From contig JAFZOV010000187.1 of assembly GCA_017550445.1 (NCBI GenBank), positions 1 to 13,708 on the forward strand: 13,708 bases of DNA, given 5' to 3'. The stretch comes from Fibrobacter sp. Its GTDB lineage: Bacteria > Fibrobacterota > Fibrobacteria > Fibrobacterales > Fibrobacteraceae. The position numbers and the translations under genes are program-made. A model generated the notes under the pieces. That model was not told the DNA's origin, ran no database searches, and saw only the letters and a program-made list of their open reading frames with translations. Below, in pieces: positions 1 through 8,600 of this stretch. The stretch's first letter is position 1. Every line of letters begins with the position of its first letter.

Positions 1-554
1 GCACAAGCCATCTGTTCGTAGGTGGGCATCACGATGTTCTGTCCATCGACCACAGCCACGCGTACGGCGGCAACCTGCTGTTCGAAGGGCAGTTCGGAAA
101 GACCGATAGAGAGGGATGCTGCGGACACGCCGAGCACATCCGGTGCGAACTTGCGGTCAGCAGAAAGAACCTGCACGATCACCTGGACTTCGCGGGTGAA
201 GTTCTCGGGGAACATCGGGCGAATCGGGCGGTCAATGATACGGGCAGAAAGAGTTTCTTCGTCAGAGGGGCGACCAGCTTCACGCTTGTTGTAACCGCCC
301 GGGAGGCGACCAGCAGCGTAGGCCTTTTCGCGATATTCCACAGTGAGGGGGAAGAAATCACCTTCTTTTTCTTCGCCGTAGCAGACAGTGGAAAGCACGA
401 ATGCATCGCCCATCTTGGCGACTGCAGCACCACGTGCCTGCTTGGCAATACGGCCCGTTTCAAACGTGATGACGCGGCCATCGGGAAGCGTTACGGACAC
501 TTCCTTCGGGTCGAGCATCTTACCGTATTTTTGATGGTATGCGTCAATAGACAT
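1..554 (-). CDS. pnp: Polynucleotide phosphorylase, N-terminal part (cut by window edge)
   Basis: PNPase degrades RNA 3'-to-5' with phosphate, releasing nucleoside diphosphates, in the cytoplasm and often within a degradosome. About 184 N-terminal codons of a protein usually near 700 residues are visible; the rest lies beyond position 1. The translation starts MSIDAYHQKYGKM and holds family signatures of the first RNase PH domain: GRLPGGYNKREAGRPSDEE near residues 83-101, followed by IIDRPIRPMFP. The start at 554 is supported by a GGAG Shine-Dalgarno (complement of 561-566) about 7 nt upstream. The gene lies 21 nt downstream of rpsO in the same direction, the classical rpsO-pnp order, so co-transcription is likely. 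The family call is secure; the KH and S1 domains cannot be checked here. Confidence 0.96.
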   Translation of the reverse strand, partial: MSIDAYHQKYGKMLDPKEVSVTLPDGRVITFETGRIAKQARGAAVAKMGDAFVLSTVCYGEEKEGDFFPLTVEYREKAYAAGRLPGGYNKREAGRPSDEETLSARIIDRPIRPMFPENFTREVQVIVQVLSADRKFAPDVLGVSAASLSIGLSELPFEQQVAAVRVAVVDGQNIVMPTYEQMAC

Positions 555-575
555 AAATTTCTCCAGTCAGAAGAA

Positions 576-848
576 TTAGCCGCGGAGACCGAGTTCCTTG
601 ATCAAGGCACGCTGGGCGACAATGTCCTTTTCGCCGTAGTACTTGAGGAGGTTCTTGCGCTTAGAAACCATCATGGACAGACCGCGGAGGGAGTGGAAGT
701 CCTTCTTGTGGGTCTTTGCATGTTCGGTGAGGTTCTTGATCTTCTCGGTGAGGAGAGCGATCTGAACGCGGACGTTACCGGTGTCCTTTTCGTTTGCTCC
801 GAACTTAGCGGTGATTTCTGCAGCCTTTTCTTTAGTGATAGTAGCCAT
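576..848 (-). CDS. rpsO: 30S ribosomal protein S15
   Basis: S15 binds the central domain of 16S rRNA early in 30S assembly. The 90-residue product matches the usual 88-90 residues and has family hallmarks: TGNVRVQIALLTEKI near residues 24-38, HKKDFHSLRGL near 46-56 and RKNLLKYY further on. Two in-frame ATGs are possible, at 857 (MAIMAT) and 848 (MAT). An A-rich AAGGA (complement of 858-862) touches the first ATG but lies 9 nt from the second, so 848 is preferred. The open frame continues upstream to 1163, but that part translates a direct repeat and leader sequence and is not family-like. pnp follows 21 nt downstream. A promoter and a leader hairpin upstream suggest possible autoregulation by S15. 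Confidence 0.97.
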   Translation of the reverse strand: MATITKEKAAEITAKFGANEKDTGNVRVQIALLTEKIKNLTEHAKTHKKDFHSLRGLSMMVSKRKNLLKYYGEKDIVAQRALIKELGLRG

Positions 849-878
849 TATAGCCATTCCTTTTTTGTTGTTTTTTGC

Positions 879-897
879 GGTCACCACCGTGGTGACC
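879..897 (-). promoter_or_regulatory. rpsO leader hairpin, candidate S15 autoregulatory site
   Basis: A perfect 8-bp inverted repeat, GGTCACCA/TGGTGACC, has a 3-nt loop. In the rpsO transcript it sits about 16 nt upstream of the AAGGA ribosome-binding site, separated by an A-rich stretch. It is followed by A rather than T residues in the rpsO direction, so it is not a typical intrinsic terminator. rpsO mRNA leaders in several phyla fold into structures bound by S15 that repress translation. That this hairpin does so is inference. Confidence 0.45.
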
Positions 898-996
898 TGT
901 TTCATTACATGTTTTTGTCCGAGTTTCCCTGCTCTTGCACCAGTGGAATTGGCGAATCTGGTCACAGGACCCAGGCAAAAATGCAATTTGCCGGAA

Positions 997-1025
997 AATA
1001 TAGCATAAGGCGAGAGCCGCGGCAA
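997..1025 (-). promoter_or_regulatory. Predicted sigma-70-like promoter of rpsO-pnp
   Basis: Reading leftward, a -35 box TTGCCG (complement of 1020-1025) is followed by a 17-nt spacer and a -10 box TATATT (complement of 997-1002). Transcription would start near 990, giving a leader of about 140 nt. The -35 box and the whole spacer lie inside copy 1 of the 35-bp direct repeat, so the repeat supplies half of the promoter. Copy 2 has the same TTGCCG, but the sequence at the -10 position there is AATATG, a poorer match. Confidence 0.5.
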
Positions 1026-1121
1026 CTGAGCTTGCTCAGTTTGACATGGCCGAGCCGTGCAATATGCGCCTTTTAGGCGCCATATTGCATAAGGCGAGAG
1101 CCGCGGCAACTGAGCTTGCTC
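1003..1121. repeat. 35-bp direct repeat pair around a palindromic spacer
   Basis: Positions 1003-1037 and 1087-1121 carry the same 35 bases (start gcataaggcgagag, end gagcttgctc) separated by 49 bases. In copy 1 the repeat end continues into a perfect inverted repeat AACTGAG-CTTG-CTCAGTT (1024-1041); in copy 2 one base differs. Such compound intergenic elements resemble REP or MITE-type dispersed repeats. Only these two copies are visible in the window, so dispersal is not shown. The element fills much of the 300-bp gap between the divergent rpsO and methyltransferase genes. Confidence 0.85.
1058..1089. repeat. Inverted repeat (hairpin) between the two direct repeats
   Basis: The left arm TGCAATATGCGCC (1058-1070) pairs with the right arm GGCGCCATATTGCA (1076-1089) around the loop TTTTA, with one extra base bulged in the right arm. 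The right arm runs into the first bases of direct-repeat copy 2, which suggests the repeats and palindrome are one element. No T-tract follows on either side, so a terminator role is unlikely. Confidence 0.7.
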
Positions 1122-1142
1122 TGTTAAAGACCCAAAATAAGC

Positions 1143-1150
1143 TAACTTTG
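1143..1150 (+). promoter_or_regulatory. Possible promoter box just before the methyltransferase start
   Basis: TAACTTTG fits the TAnnTTTG -7 consensus described for Bacteroidetes. It ends 7 nt before the ATG at 1158, so a transcript from it would have almost no leader. No clear -35 or -33 element and no Shine-Dalgarno sequence is seen. Weak evidence: an 8-base degenerate motif can occur by chance. Confidence 0.3.
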
Positions 1151-1157
1151 CACCGGT

Positions 1158-2519
1158 ATGCAAGAATTAACCGAAAAAAGGCTCAAACGGCAAGTTATCG
1201 GAAAACAACACCGTTTTTTGGCGGTTGTTCCGCTCGGTTTTGAACAGACTCTCGTTAATGAAATAGCATCCATTAGAGGCAAGACCACTCATTCCGAACA
1301 AACTTCGGAGCCTTTCGAGATAGAAATTGTCGGAGACGGCAAGGTTGAATTTTCGGCCAAAATTACTGAAGCCTGGAAAATCGTCGCCTACAGCCGAATC
1401 GCAAACCGTGTTTCAATGCATATCACAGACTTCAAGGCAGAGAATTTCCGCGAACTCGAAAAGAAATCCGCCGAAATTCCCTGGGAACTGTATTTGGCAA
1501 GCGCCAACGTATCCATTCACGTAAGCTGCAAGCATTCGCGCCTGTACCACAGCGACGCCATCGCCGAACGTCTGCAAAATATCATAGAAGGGGGAAGCCT
1601 CCCCCTCGCTTCACAGCGGCCCGCTGTTTCCGCGACCCGCTCTCCTAGGGGCTCCGCCCCTAACACCCCGCCGCAAAACATCTATGTTTCCCTTATCGAT
1701 GACCGATGCACCATTTGGCTGGACCTTGCCGGCAAAGAACTCTACAAGCGCGGTCATGAACGATTCGTCAATGACGCCCCGCTCAAAGAAACCATTGCCG
1801 CTGCAATGCTCTTCGAAGCAACTAACTGTACCCCCTCTACTTCTTATTGTCTACTGGACCTCATGGCCGGCAGCGGCACCTTCAGCCTCGAAGCCGCCTA
1901 CATTACAAACAAACTCATTCCTGGAATTTGCAGAGACTTTTCCCTTAAACACCAGCCCGCCTTTAAAGAAGCAACCTGGAACTTCATCACAAAAAATGTC
2001 ACTGCGAGCTCCAATGGGGCAGAGCAATCCACCACCAGAATCATCACAAGTGACATTTCGCCCAAGGCCGTCGAAATCATCAAGCACAACATCGAATGCA
2101 GTCCCCTCGCAAGCATCGCCCCGGCACCTATCGCGCCCGAGCTCAAGGATTTCTTCAGCTACACCGCTCAAGAAATCATCGACACATGCTCCGCCAACGC
2201 TAGCCTGGGCGGCTCCTCCCCCGTTATCGTGCTGAACCCGCCCTACGGCAAACGACTCGACTTTGACGCCCCAAAGCTCTACACCAACATCGGGCGCCGA
2301 CTCGCCGAGCTCGCCCGCCCCCTCAAAGCCGCAGGCAAGCCACTTATAGTGGCTATCCTTGCTCCCAAAGACGATAGCCGCCCTGGCGCAAAGTACACCT
2401 GCACCACAAACTTGCTTCGGGAATGCCCCATGCTTTCACCGAAGAACAACCCCGAAGCAAAGCAAATCGTCACGAGCCACGGCGGCCTAACCTTAAACGT
2501 GTTTATCGCTCAAATTTAA
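1158..2519 (+). CDS. THUMP-domain class I RNA methyltransferase (RlmL/COG0116 family)
   Basis: Probable SAM-dependent N2-guanine methyltransferase acting on 23S rRNA, like the N-terminal half of E. coli RlmKL; the exact target is not shown. The product has 453 residues. Residues about 19-75 form the N-terminal ferredoxin-like region (HRFLAVVPLGFEQ). Residues about 75-190 are THUMP-like (SRLYHSDAIAERL, then DRCTIWLDLAGKELYKRG). The methyltransferase domain has motif I LLDLMAGSGTF (232-242), SDISPKAVEIIKHN, and the catalytic-loop motif NPPYGKRL (360-367) typical of base N-methylation. Residues about 145-173, rich in Gly, Ser, Pro and Arg, break the THUMP homology and come from a palindromic insertion. 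The ATG at 1158 is the only ATG start that keeps the N-terminal motif; no ribosome-binding site precedes it. It diverges from rpsO and shares a terminator with the convergent giant gene. Confidence 0.88.
   Translation: MQELTEKRLKRQVIGKQHRFLAVVPLGFEQTLVNEIASIRGKTTHSEQTSEPFEIEIVGDGKVEFSAKITEAWKIVAYSRIANRVSMHITDFKAENFRELEKKSAEIPWELYLASANVSIHVSCKHSRLYHSDAIAERLQNIIEGGSLPLASQRPAVSATRSPRGSAPNTPPQNIYVSLIDDRCTIWLDLAGKELYKRGHERFVNDAPLKETIAAAMLFEATNCTPSTSYCLLDLMAGSGTFSLEAAYITNKLIPGICRDFSLKHQPAFKEATWNFITKNVTASSNGAEQSTTRIITSDISPKAVEIIKHNIECSPLASIAPAPIAPELKDFFSYTAQEIIDTCSANASLGGSSPVIVLNPPYGKRLDFDAPKLYTNIGRRLAELARPLKAAGKPLIVAILAPKDDSRPGAKYTCTTNLLRECPMLSPKNNPEAKQIVTSHGGLTLNVFIAQI
1589..1662. repeat. Palindromic element inserted in frame in the methyltransferase
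   Basis: Three perfect hairpins stand in a row: AGGGGGA/TCCCCCT (1589-1606, loop AGCC), ACAGCGG/CCGCTGT (1613-1627, one-base centre) and TAGGGGC/GCCCCTA (1646-1662, loop TCC). They encode the run GGSLPLASQRPAVSATRSPRG, which interrupts the THUMP region where relatives have a short linker, with no stop and no frame change. The third hairpin shares the core TCCTA..GGGGCT.CGCCCCT with the element before leuC. This resembles palindromic elements known to insert inside proteins in Rickettsia, though no homology to those is claimed. Confidence 0.65.
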
Positions 2520-2563
2520 GGGAGCCCATATACCAGGTTTCCAATAGAATTTCAATGCATACA

Positions 2564-2591
2564 AAAAATCCTCGCCGAAGCGAGGATTTTT
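2564..2591. terminator. Bidirectional intrinsic terminator between convergent genes
   Basis: An 11-bp perfect stem AAAAATCCTCG/CGAGGATTTTT closes a 6-nt loop CCGAAG. The A-tract and T-tract make it a terminator in both directions: 45 nt after the methyltransferase stop and 20 nt after the stop of the giant gene on the other strand. Confidence 0.9.
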
Positions 2592-2610
2592 CAATTTTAT
2601 TAGTTAAGAA

Positions 2611-5600
2611 CTAGCGGCGCTTAGCGCGTTTCTTCTTCTTACCCTTAGCCGGGGCATCTTCCTTCGGTTCTTCAGCCTTAGGTTCTTCCTTCTTCGGTTC
2701 AGCCTTCTTTTCGTTACCGCGGAGATCCTTCATCTTGAAGGACACGTTAACTTCGGCAGTGGTCACCTGAGAAGCAAGGCCAGCCGGGTCACGAACCTTG
2801 AAGCTGAATTCATCAAGGCCGCTGAAGCCCTTGTTCGGCATGTAGGTGAAGGAACCATCGCGTTCGTTCAAGTTGATCTTACCGTTGCGCGGCTTCTGTA
2901 CGAGCTGCACAGACACCGGCTTTTCACCATCGGGGTCAACCACACCGGACATCAGACCTTCAGAAGCGCTCACCTTGAGTTCTTCGCCTTCCTGAGTCAT
3001 GTAAGTCTGGGCATTGGCCACAGGAGCGTCGTTCACGGCAATCACAGTGAAGAGAGCAGTCTTAGAAGCCTTGGCACCATCCGGGTCAGTCACCGTGAAG
3101 GTGATACGTTCCGGCTTACCGTTCCAGTTTTCATGGGGCTGGGCAACCGTTGCTGTCTTCTTGTTCTTGTCGTACCTCACGGTCAAGTACTTGTTACCCG
3201 TGAAGCTCCACTTGAGTTCATCGAAGCGGTGATCCTTATCGCGAGCAAACTGATCGAGCTTGATTACGGCAACTACACCGTTGTTGTCATCTTCCTTGAT
3301 GGTGAAATCCGGAATGTCGCGCATAATCGGAGCGGCGTTCACATGCTTCACCACGAACTTCACCATAGCCTTGTCAGAGGCACCGGCCGGGTCCTTAGCC
3401 GTAAAGATAAGGGTTTCGTCACCGAACCAATCCGGCTTCTTCGGCTTCACGATAGCTTCGCGGTTGCCGTTGATCTGCACAGCGAGGTTCTTGGCGCCAG
3501 TCACGCCCCATCTGATTTCAGAGGTCTTATGGTCAGGGTCAGACACATAGTTGTCGAGCTTGATCGGCTTGAAGGTAGAGCCCTGCAAGGTTTCCTGGCC
3601 AGGAATTTCCTTCACGATCGGCGGGTCGTTCACGGGCTTCACCGTGAACTTCACAGGGATAGAGGCCTTTTCGCCAGCCGGGTCAAACACGTTCACAGTC
3701 ACGACTTCCATACCGTTCCAGTACGGGTTCGGAGTTTCGGCACGGAGCACACCCTTCTCGTCAATGGAGAAGTTGATTTCATGCTTCACAGCCGGGCCGC
3801 TCTTCGGGCCCTTCTTGCCCTTGACACTGGGAACTTCGTTATCGAGAGTCCAGACAAGTTCTTCGAGCTTGTTATCCGGATCGCTTACAACCTTGCTGAA
3901 GTCGAACGGAGCAAACGTCTTCTTTTCTTCAATTACGAACGGCTGCACCGGCTTCAGGGTCGGAGGATCGTTCACCGGCACCACTTCGAAGGTTGCCTGC
4001 GTAGAAGCAGAAGCACCAGCGATATCCTTCACGGTGAAGGTGAGGGTTTCCTTACCGAACCAGTTCAGGTTCGGAGTCAGGATCTGGGCACGGCTACCCT
4101 TGATATCGACCTTAAGTTCCTTGTTACCAGTAACAGTCCAGTGGAGTTCATTGGGCTTGTTATCCGGGTCTTCGGCAGCCTTGGAGAGGTCAACGATTTC
4201 AAAGCGTTCCTTTTCCTTGATCTTCTGGCCAGCAATACGCTTGATAGTCGGAGGATCGTTTACCGGAACCACTTCATAAGTGATCTGCTGCGTTGCACGA
4301 GCACCTTCAGGGTCGGTCACATCAATCTTGATCTTTTCCGTACCGCTCCAGAACTTATCCGGAGTAGAAACGACGAGTTCCTTCTTGGCGTTGACAGAAG
4401 CCTTGAGAGCGCGAGCCGGAGAAACTTCAATCTTCAAGGCAGACAGCGGATGATCCGGGTCAGAGATGAACTGAGCGAGATCAAGCGGCTTGAAGTGTTC
4501 CTTCTCCTGAACGCTCTGGATAGGAATCTGCTTGATTTCCGGAGCATCGTTCACGGATTCAACCTTGAAGTTCACCGTCTTGGAGTCAGAAGCACCTTCC
4601 GGGTCCTTCACGGTGAAGGTCACGTTGCGTTCGCCGTTCCAGTACTTATTTGCAATCTTTACGCGGGCAATATTCTTGCTGTCGATTTCAACCTGGAAAT
4701 CGTCAACCGGAACCGGTGCCGGTTCTTCGGCAGCTTCTTCCTTGGCACCCTTCTTGCCCTTTGCCTTCTTAGCAGGCTTCTTAGCCGGCTTCGGAGCAGG
4801 AGCAGCACCCACCTTGGCAACCTTCACGGACCAGGTGAGTTCAGAGAGCTTGTGGTCAGGATCGTTCACGAACTTGTTCAGGTCGATTTCCTTGAACGTA
4901 GCCTTTTCCTTGATCTTCTGGTCAGGAATGTTCTTGAGCACCGGAGCGTCGTTCACAGAGGTGATTTCGAAGGTAATGGTCTGAGAGGTAGAAGCACCTT
5001 CCGGGTCCTTCACTTCGAGGACCATGGTTTCCGGAGCGCACCAGAAGTTCTTATCCGGAGCAGAAACGGTAAGCACGCGGCTCGGAGAGATTTCAGCCTT
5101 GAGCTGACGGTTGCCAGAAATGGTCCACTTGAGTTCGCTCGGCTTGTTATCCGGGTCCTTCACGTATTCATCAAGCTTGATCTGCTTGAAGAGTTCCTTT
5201 TCCTTAATCTTCTGGTCAGCAATCTTCTTGGTGAGTACCGGAGCGTCGTTCACGCGGGTCACTTCGAAGACCATCTTGTGGTTAGCAGAAGCGCCTTCGG
5301 GGTCGGTCACCGTGAAGGTCACCTGTTCCTTGCCGTTCCACTGCGGATCCGGCACGGTCACCTTGACAGTGTTGTCCTTGAGCATGTTCAGCTTGAGGAA
5401 CTTGTTGCCAGAGATACTCCACTTGAGCTGAGAAGCCTTGTGGTCCGGGTCAGAGGCAAGGTTCGTAAGGTCAATCGTCTTGAACACGCCATTTTCGCGG
5501 ATAGATTCACCCTTCGGAGCATTTGCAGCAATCACCGGCGGGTCGTTGATAGAGCGAACTTCGTAATGGGCAGTCTTGGACGCCTTGGCACCTTCAGGGT

Positions 5601-8600
5601 CAGTCACCGTGAAGGTAATGTCGGCTGCACCGTTCCAGTACTTGTCCGGAATAGCAATCGTAGCAACGTGGTTATTGTCCACCTTGACACTCAGGCCAGA
5701 CTTAGCAGCCGGAGCAGGTTCGGCAGCGCCCTTCTTGCCCTTGGCAGCAGGAGCAGCAGCATTCTTGGCCTTCACATCGAAGGTCCACTTGAGTTCGGAA
5801 TTCTTGTGGTCCGGATCCTTCACCAGGTCATCCAGCTTAATCTGCTGGAACTGCTTCTTTTCGTCGATGGACTGGTCCTTAAGTTCGCGAACGAACTGCG
5901 GAGCATCGTTCACCGATTCAACGGTAAAGGTCACAGAGCGGCTATCGCTAGCACCTTCCGGGTCAGAAACCGTGAACTTGATGGTTTCAGAACCATGCCA
6001 ATAGGGGTTCGGCGGCAAGACACTCACATTGTGGCTTGCGTCCATCTGAACCTTGAGTTCCTTGGCGCCTTCGATCTTCCACTTGAGCTTATTCTTCGGA
6101 TGGTCGAGGTCATCCACAAAATTGTCGAGGGCGATAGACTTGAAGCTACCCTTTTCCTTAATGGTCTGGCTAGCAATATCCTTCATGACCGGCGGGTCGT
6201 TGATGGACATCACGGAGTAAGAAGCCGTTGCCTTAGCAGAAGCGCCTTCCGGGTCGGTCACCGTGAAGGTCAAAGTTTCCTTGCCGTTCCAGAGCTGGCT
6301 CGGAGCCTTGACAGAAACGTTGCCATCGTTGTCGATGTTAACCTTGAGGTCCTTGTTGCCGGACACTTCGATCTTGAGACGACCGTAAGCGTGGTCCGGA
6401 TCCTTAACAAGCTGCTTCAGGTTGAAGGACTTGAAGCCTTCCTTTTCCTTGACATTCTGGTCTTCGATCTTGCCAATGGTCGGAGCATCGTTCACAGACT
6501 GCACAGTGAAGGTAGCAGTGCAATGAGCCTTGCCGCCATCCGGGTCTTCCACCTTGAAGGTGATTTCTTCAGAACCGTTCCAGTACTTGTCCGGAATCTG
6601 CACCTTTGCCATACGAGAACCGTCAACAGTCACCTTGAGCTGCGGGGTATACCCCTTCGGAGCACCCTTGGCCGGCTTCACGTCGAAGCTCCAAGAGAGC
6701 TGATCAAGCTTGTGGTCGGCATCCTTGACGATATCATTCAAGTTAATAATTGCGAATTCACGCTTTTCAGGAATGCTCTGGTCCTTAATGGGCTTCACGA
6801 ATTCCGGAATATCGTTCACGGATTCCACCGTGAAGGTAACGGTACGCTTGTCAGAAGCGCCTTCCGGGTCAGTCACCGTGAAGGTAATCTTTTCAGAACC
6901 GTTCCAGTACTTGTTCGGAGTGGTAATGGTAGCAACATGCTTCGGGTCAATAACAACCTTCAAGTCCTTGTTACCAGAAACGGTCCACTTCAGCTTAGAA
7001 TTGTCGTGGTCTTCATCGCTTGCAAACTTATCGAGTTCAATCGGCTTGAATTCGCCCTTTTCCTTGATCGTCTGGTTAGCGATATCCTTCATCACCGGCG
7101 GGTCGTTGATAGACTTCACCGTGAACACGGCGTCAGACTTTGCAGAAGCGCCTTCGGGGTCAGTCACCGTGAAGGTCACCTTTTCAGAGCCGTTCCAGTT
7201 CTTGGCCGGCATCTTGATAGAGGCAACGCCACCCGCAATTTCAATCTTCAACTGCTTGTTGCCGGCAACGGTCCACTTGAGGTCCTTAAAGGCGTGGTCC
7301 GGATCAGAAGCGTAATCAGAGAGCTTGATAGAAGCAAATTCATGCTTTTCTTCAATCATCTGGTCAGGAATCTTCTTGAGCGTCGGAACATCGTTTACAG
7401 ACTGCACCGTGAACAAGGCCTTAGAGGTAGCCTTTGCACCTTCGGGGTCGGTCACCGTAAAGGTAATTTCAGCGGCACCATTCCAGAACTTGCTCGGAAT
7501 CTTGATGTTAGCGGTATGCTGAGCATCGATTTCAACAGTAAGGTCGCCATCCTTGTTACCCTTCACCGTCGGCTTCACGTCAACAGAGAACTGGAGGTCA
7601 GAAAGCTTGTTATCGAGGTCACGGACCATTTCACCAAGCTTAATCGGCTTAAACTGTTCCTTTTCCTTGATAGTCTGCGGAGCAACCTGCTTCGTAAATT
7701 CCGGAACGTCGTTCACGGATTCAACGGTATAAGCGACGGTACGTTCATCCGTTGCACCTTCAGGGTCAGTCACCTTGATGGTGAGCGTTTCAGAACCGTT
7801 CCACTGCGGAGAAGGCGGAGTCACCTTCATCACGCGATTGTCGAGAGTCACCTTGAGTTCGCGGTTACCCGTAACGGTCCACTTGAGCTTGTCCTTAGAA
7901 TGGTCGAGGTCTTCAACATACTTGTCGAGTTCAACCGGCTTGAACTGGCCCTTTTCCTTGATGGTCTGTTCAGCAATATCCTTCATGACCGGCGGGTCGT
8001 TGATGGACTTCACAGAAAGCTTGAACGAAGTAGAAGCCTTGCCGCCTTCGGGGTCAGTAGCAGTAAGGGTAATGGTTTCAGAACCGTTCCAGAGTTCGCT
8101 CGGGGTCTTGAAAGAAATTTCGCGGGTCTTGTTATTCAGGTTGACCTTGATGTCCTTGTTACCAGCGATGTCGATCTTCAACTGGGAGAGATCGTGGTCG
8201 GCATCGGACAGGTAGTCATCAAGCATCACAGATGCAAATTCATTCTTTTCTTCGATAGCCTGATCCGGGATCTTCTTGAACACAGGAATATCGTTGATAG
8301 ACTTGACAGTAAATGTCACCTGCTGCTTAGCGGTTGCACCTTCAGGGTCAGACACGGTGAAGGTCACGACGGCAGCACCGTTCCAGCTCGGGTCAGGAAT
8401 TTCGATGGATGCCACGCGGTCATCACCGATGTTTACAGACAAAGTACCGGACTGCGGTTCCTTGCCCTGGTGCTTCACGTCAGCTTCCCAAGAAAGTTCA
8501 GAATTCTTGTGGTCAGCATCCTTCACATATTCATCGAGCTTAATCTTTGCGAAGGTTTTCTTTTCATCAATCGTCTGATTCGGAATCTGCTTCACAATCT

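Noticed and set aside
1003..1121. Two 35-bp repeats with a 49-bp spacer as a minimal CRISPR array
   Set aside because: There are only two copies, the spacer is itself a palindrome that runs into the second copy, no cas gene is nearby and the position matches a divergent promoter region.
849..1163. Upstream extension of the rpsO frame by about 105 codons
   Set aside because: The extension translates the 35-bp direct repeat twice and passes through the promoter and leader hairpin; S15 proteins are about 89 residues and the ribosome-binding site fits the start at 848.
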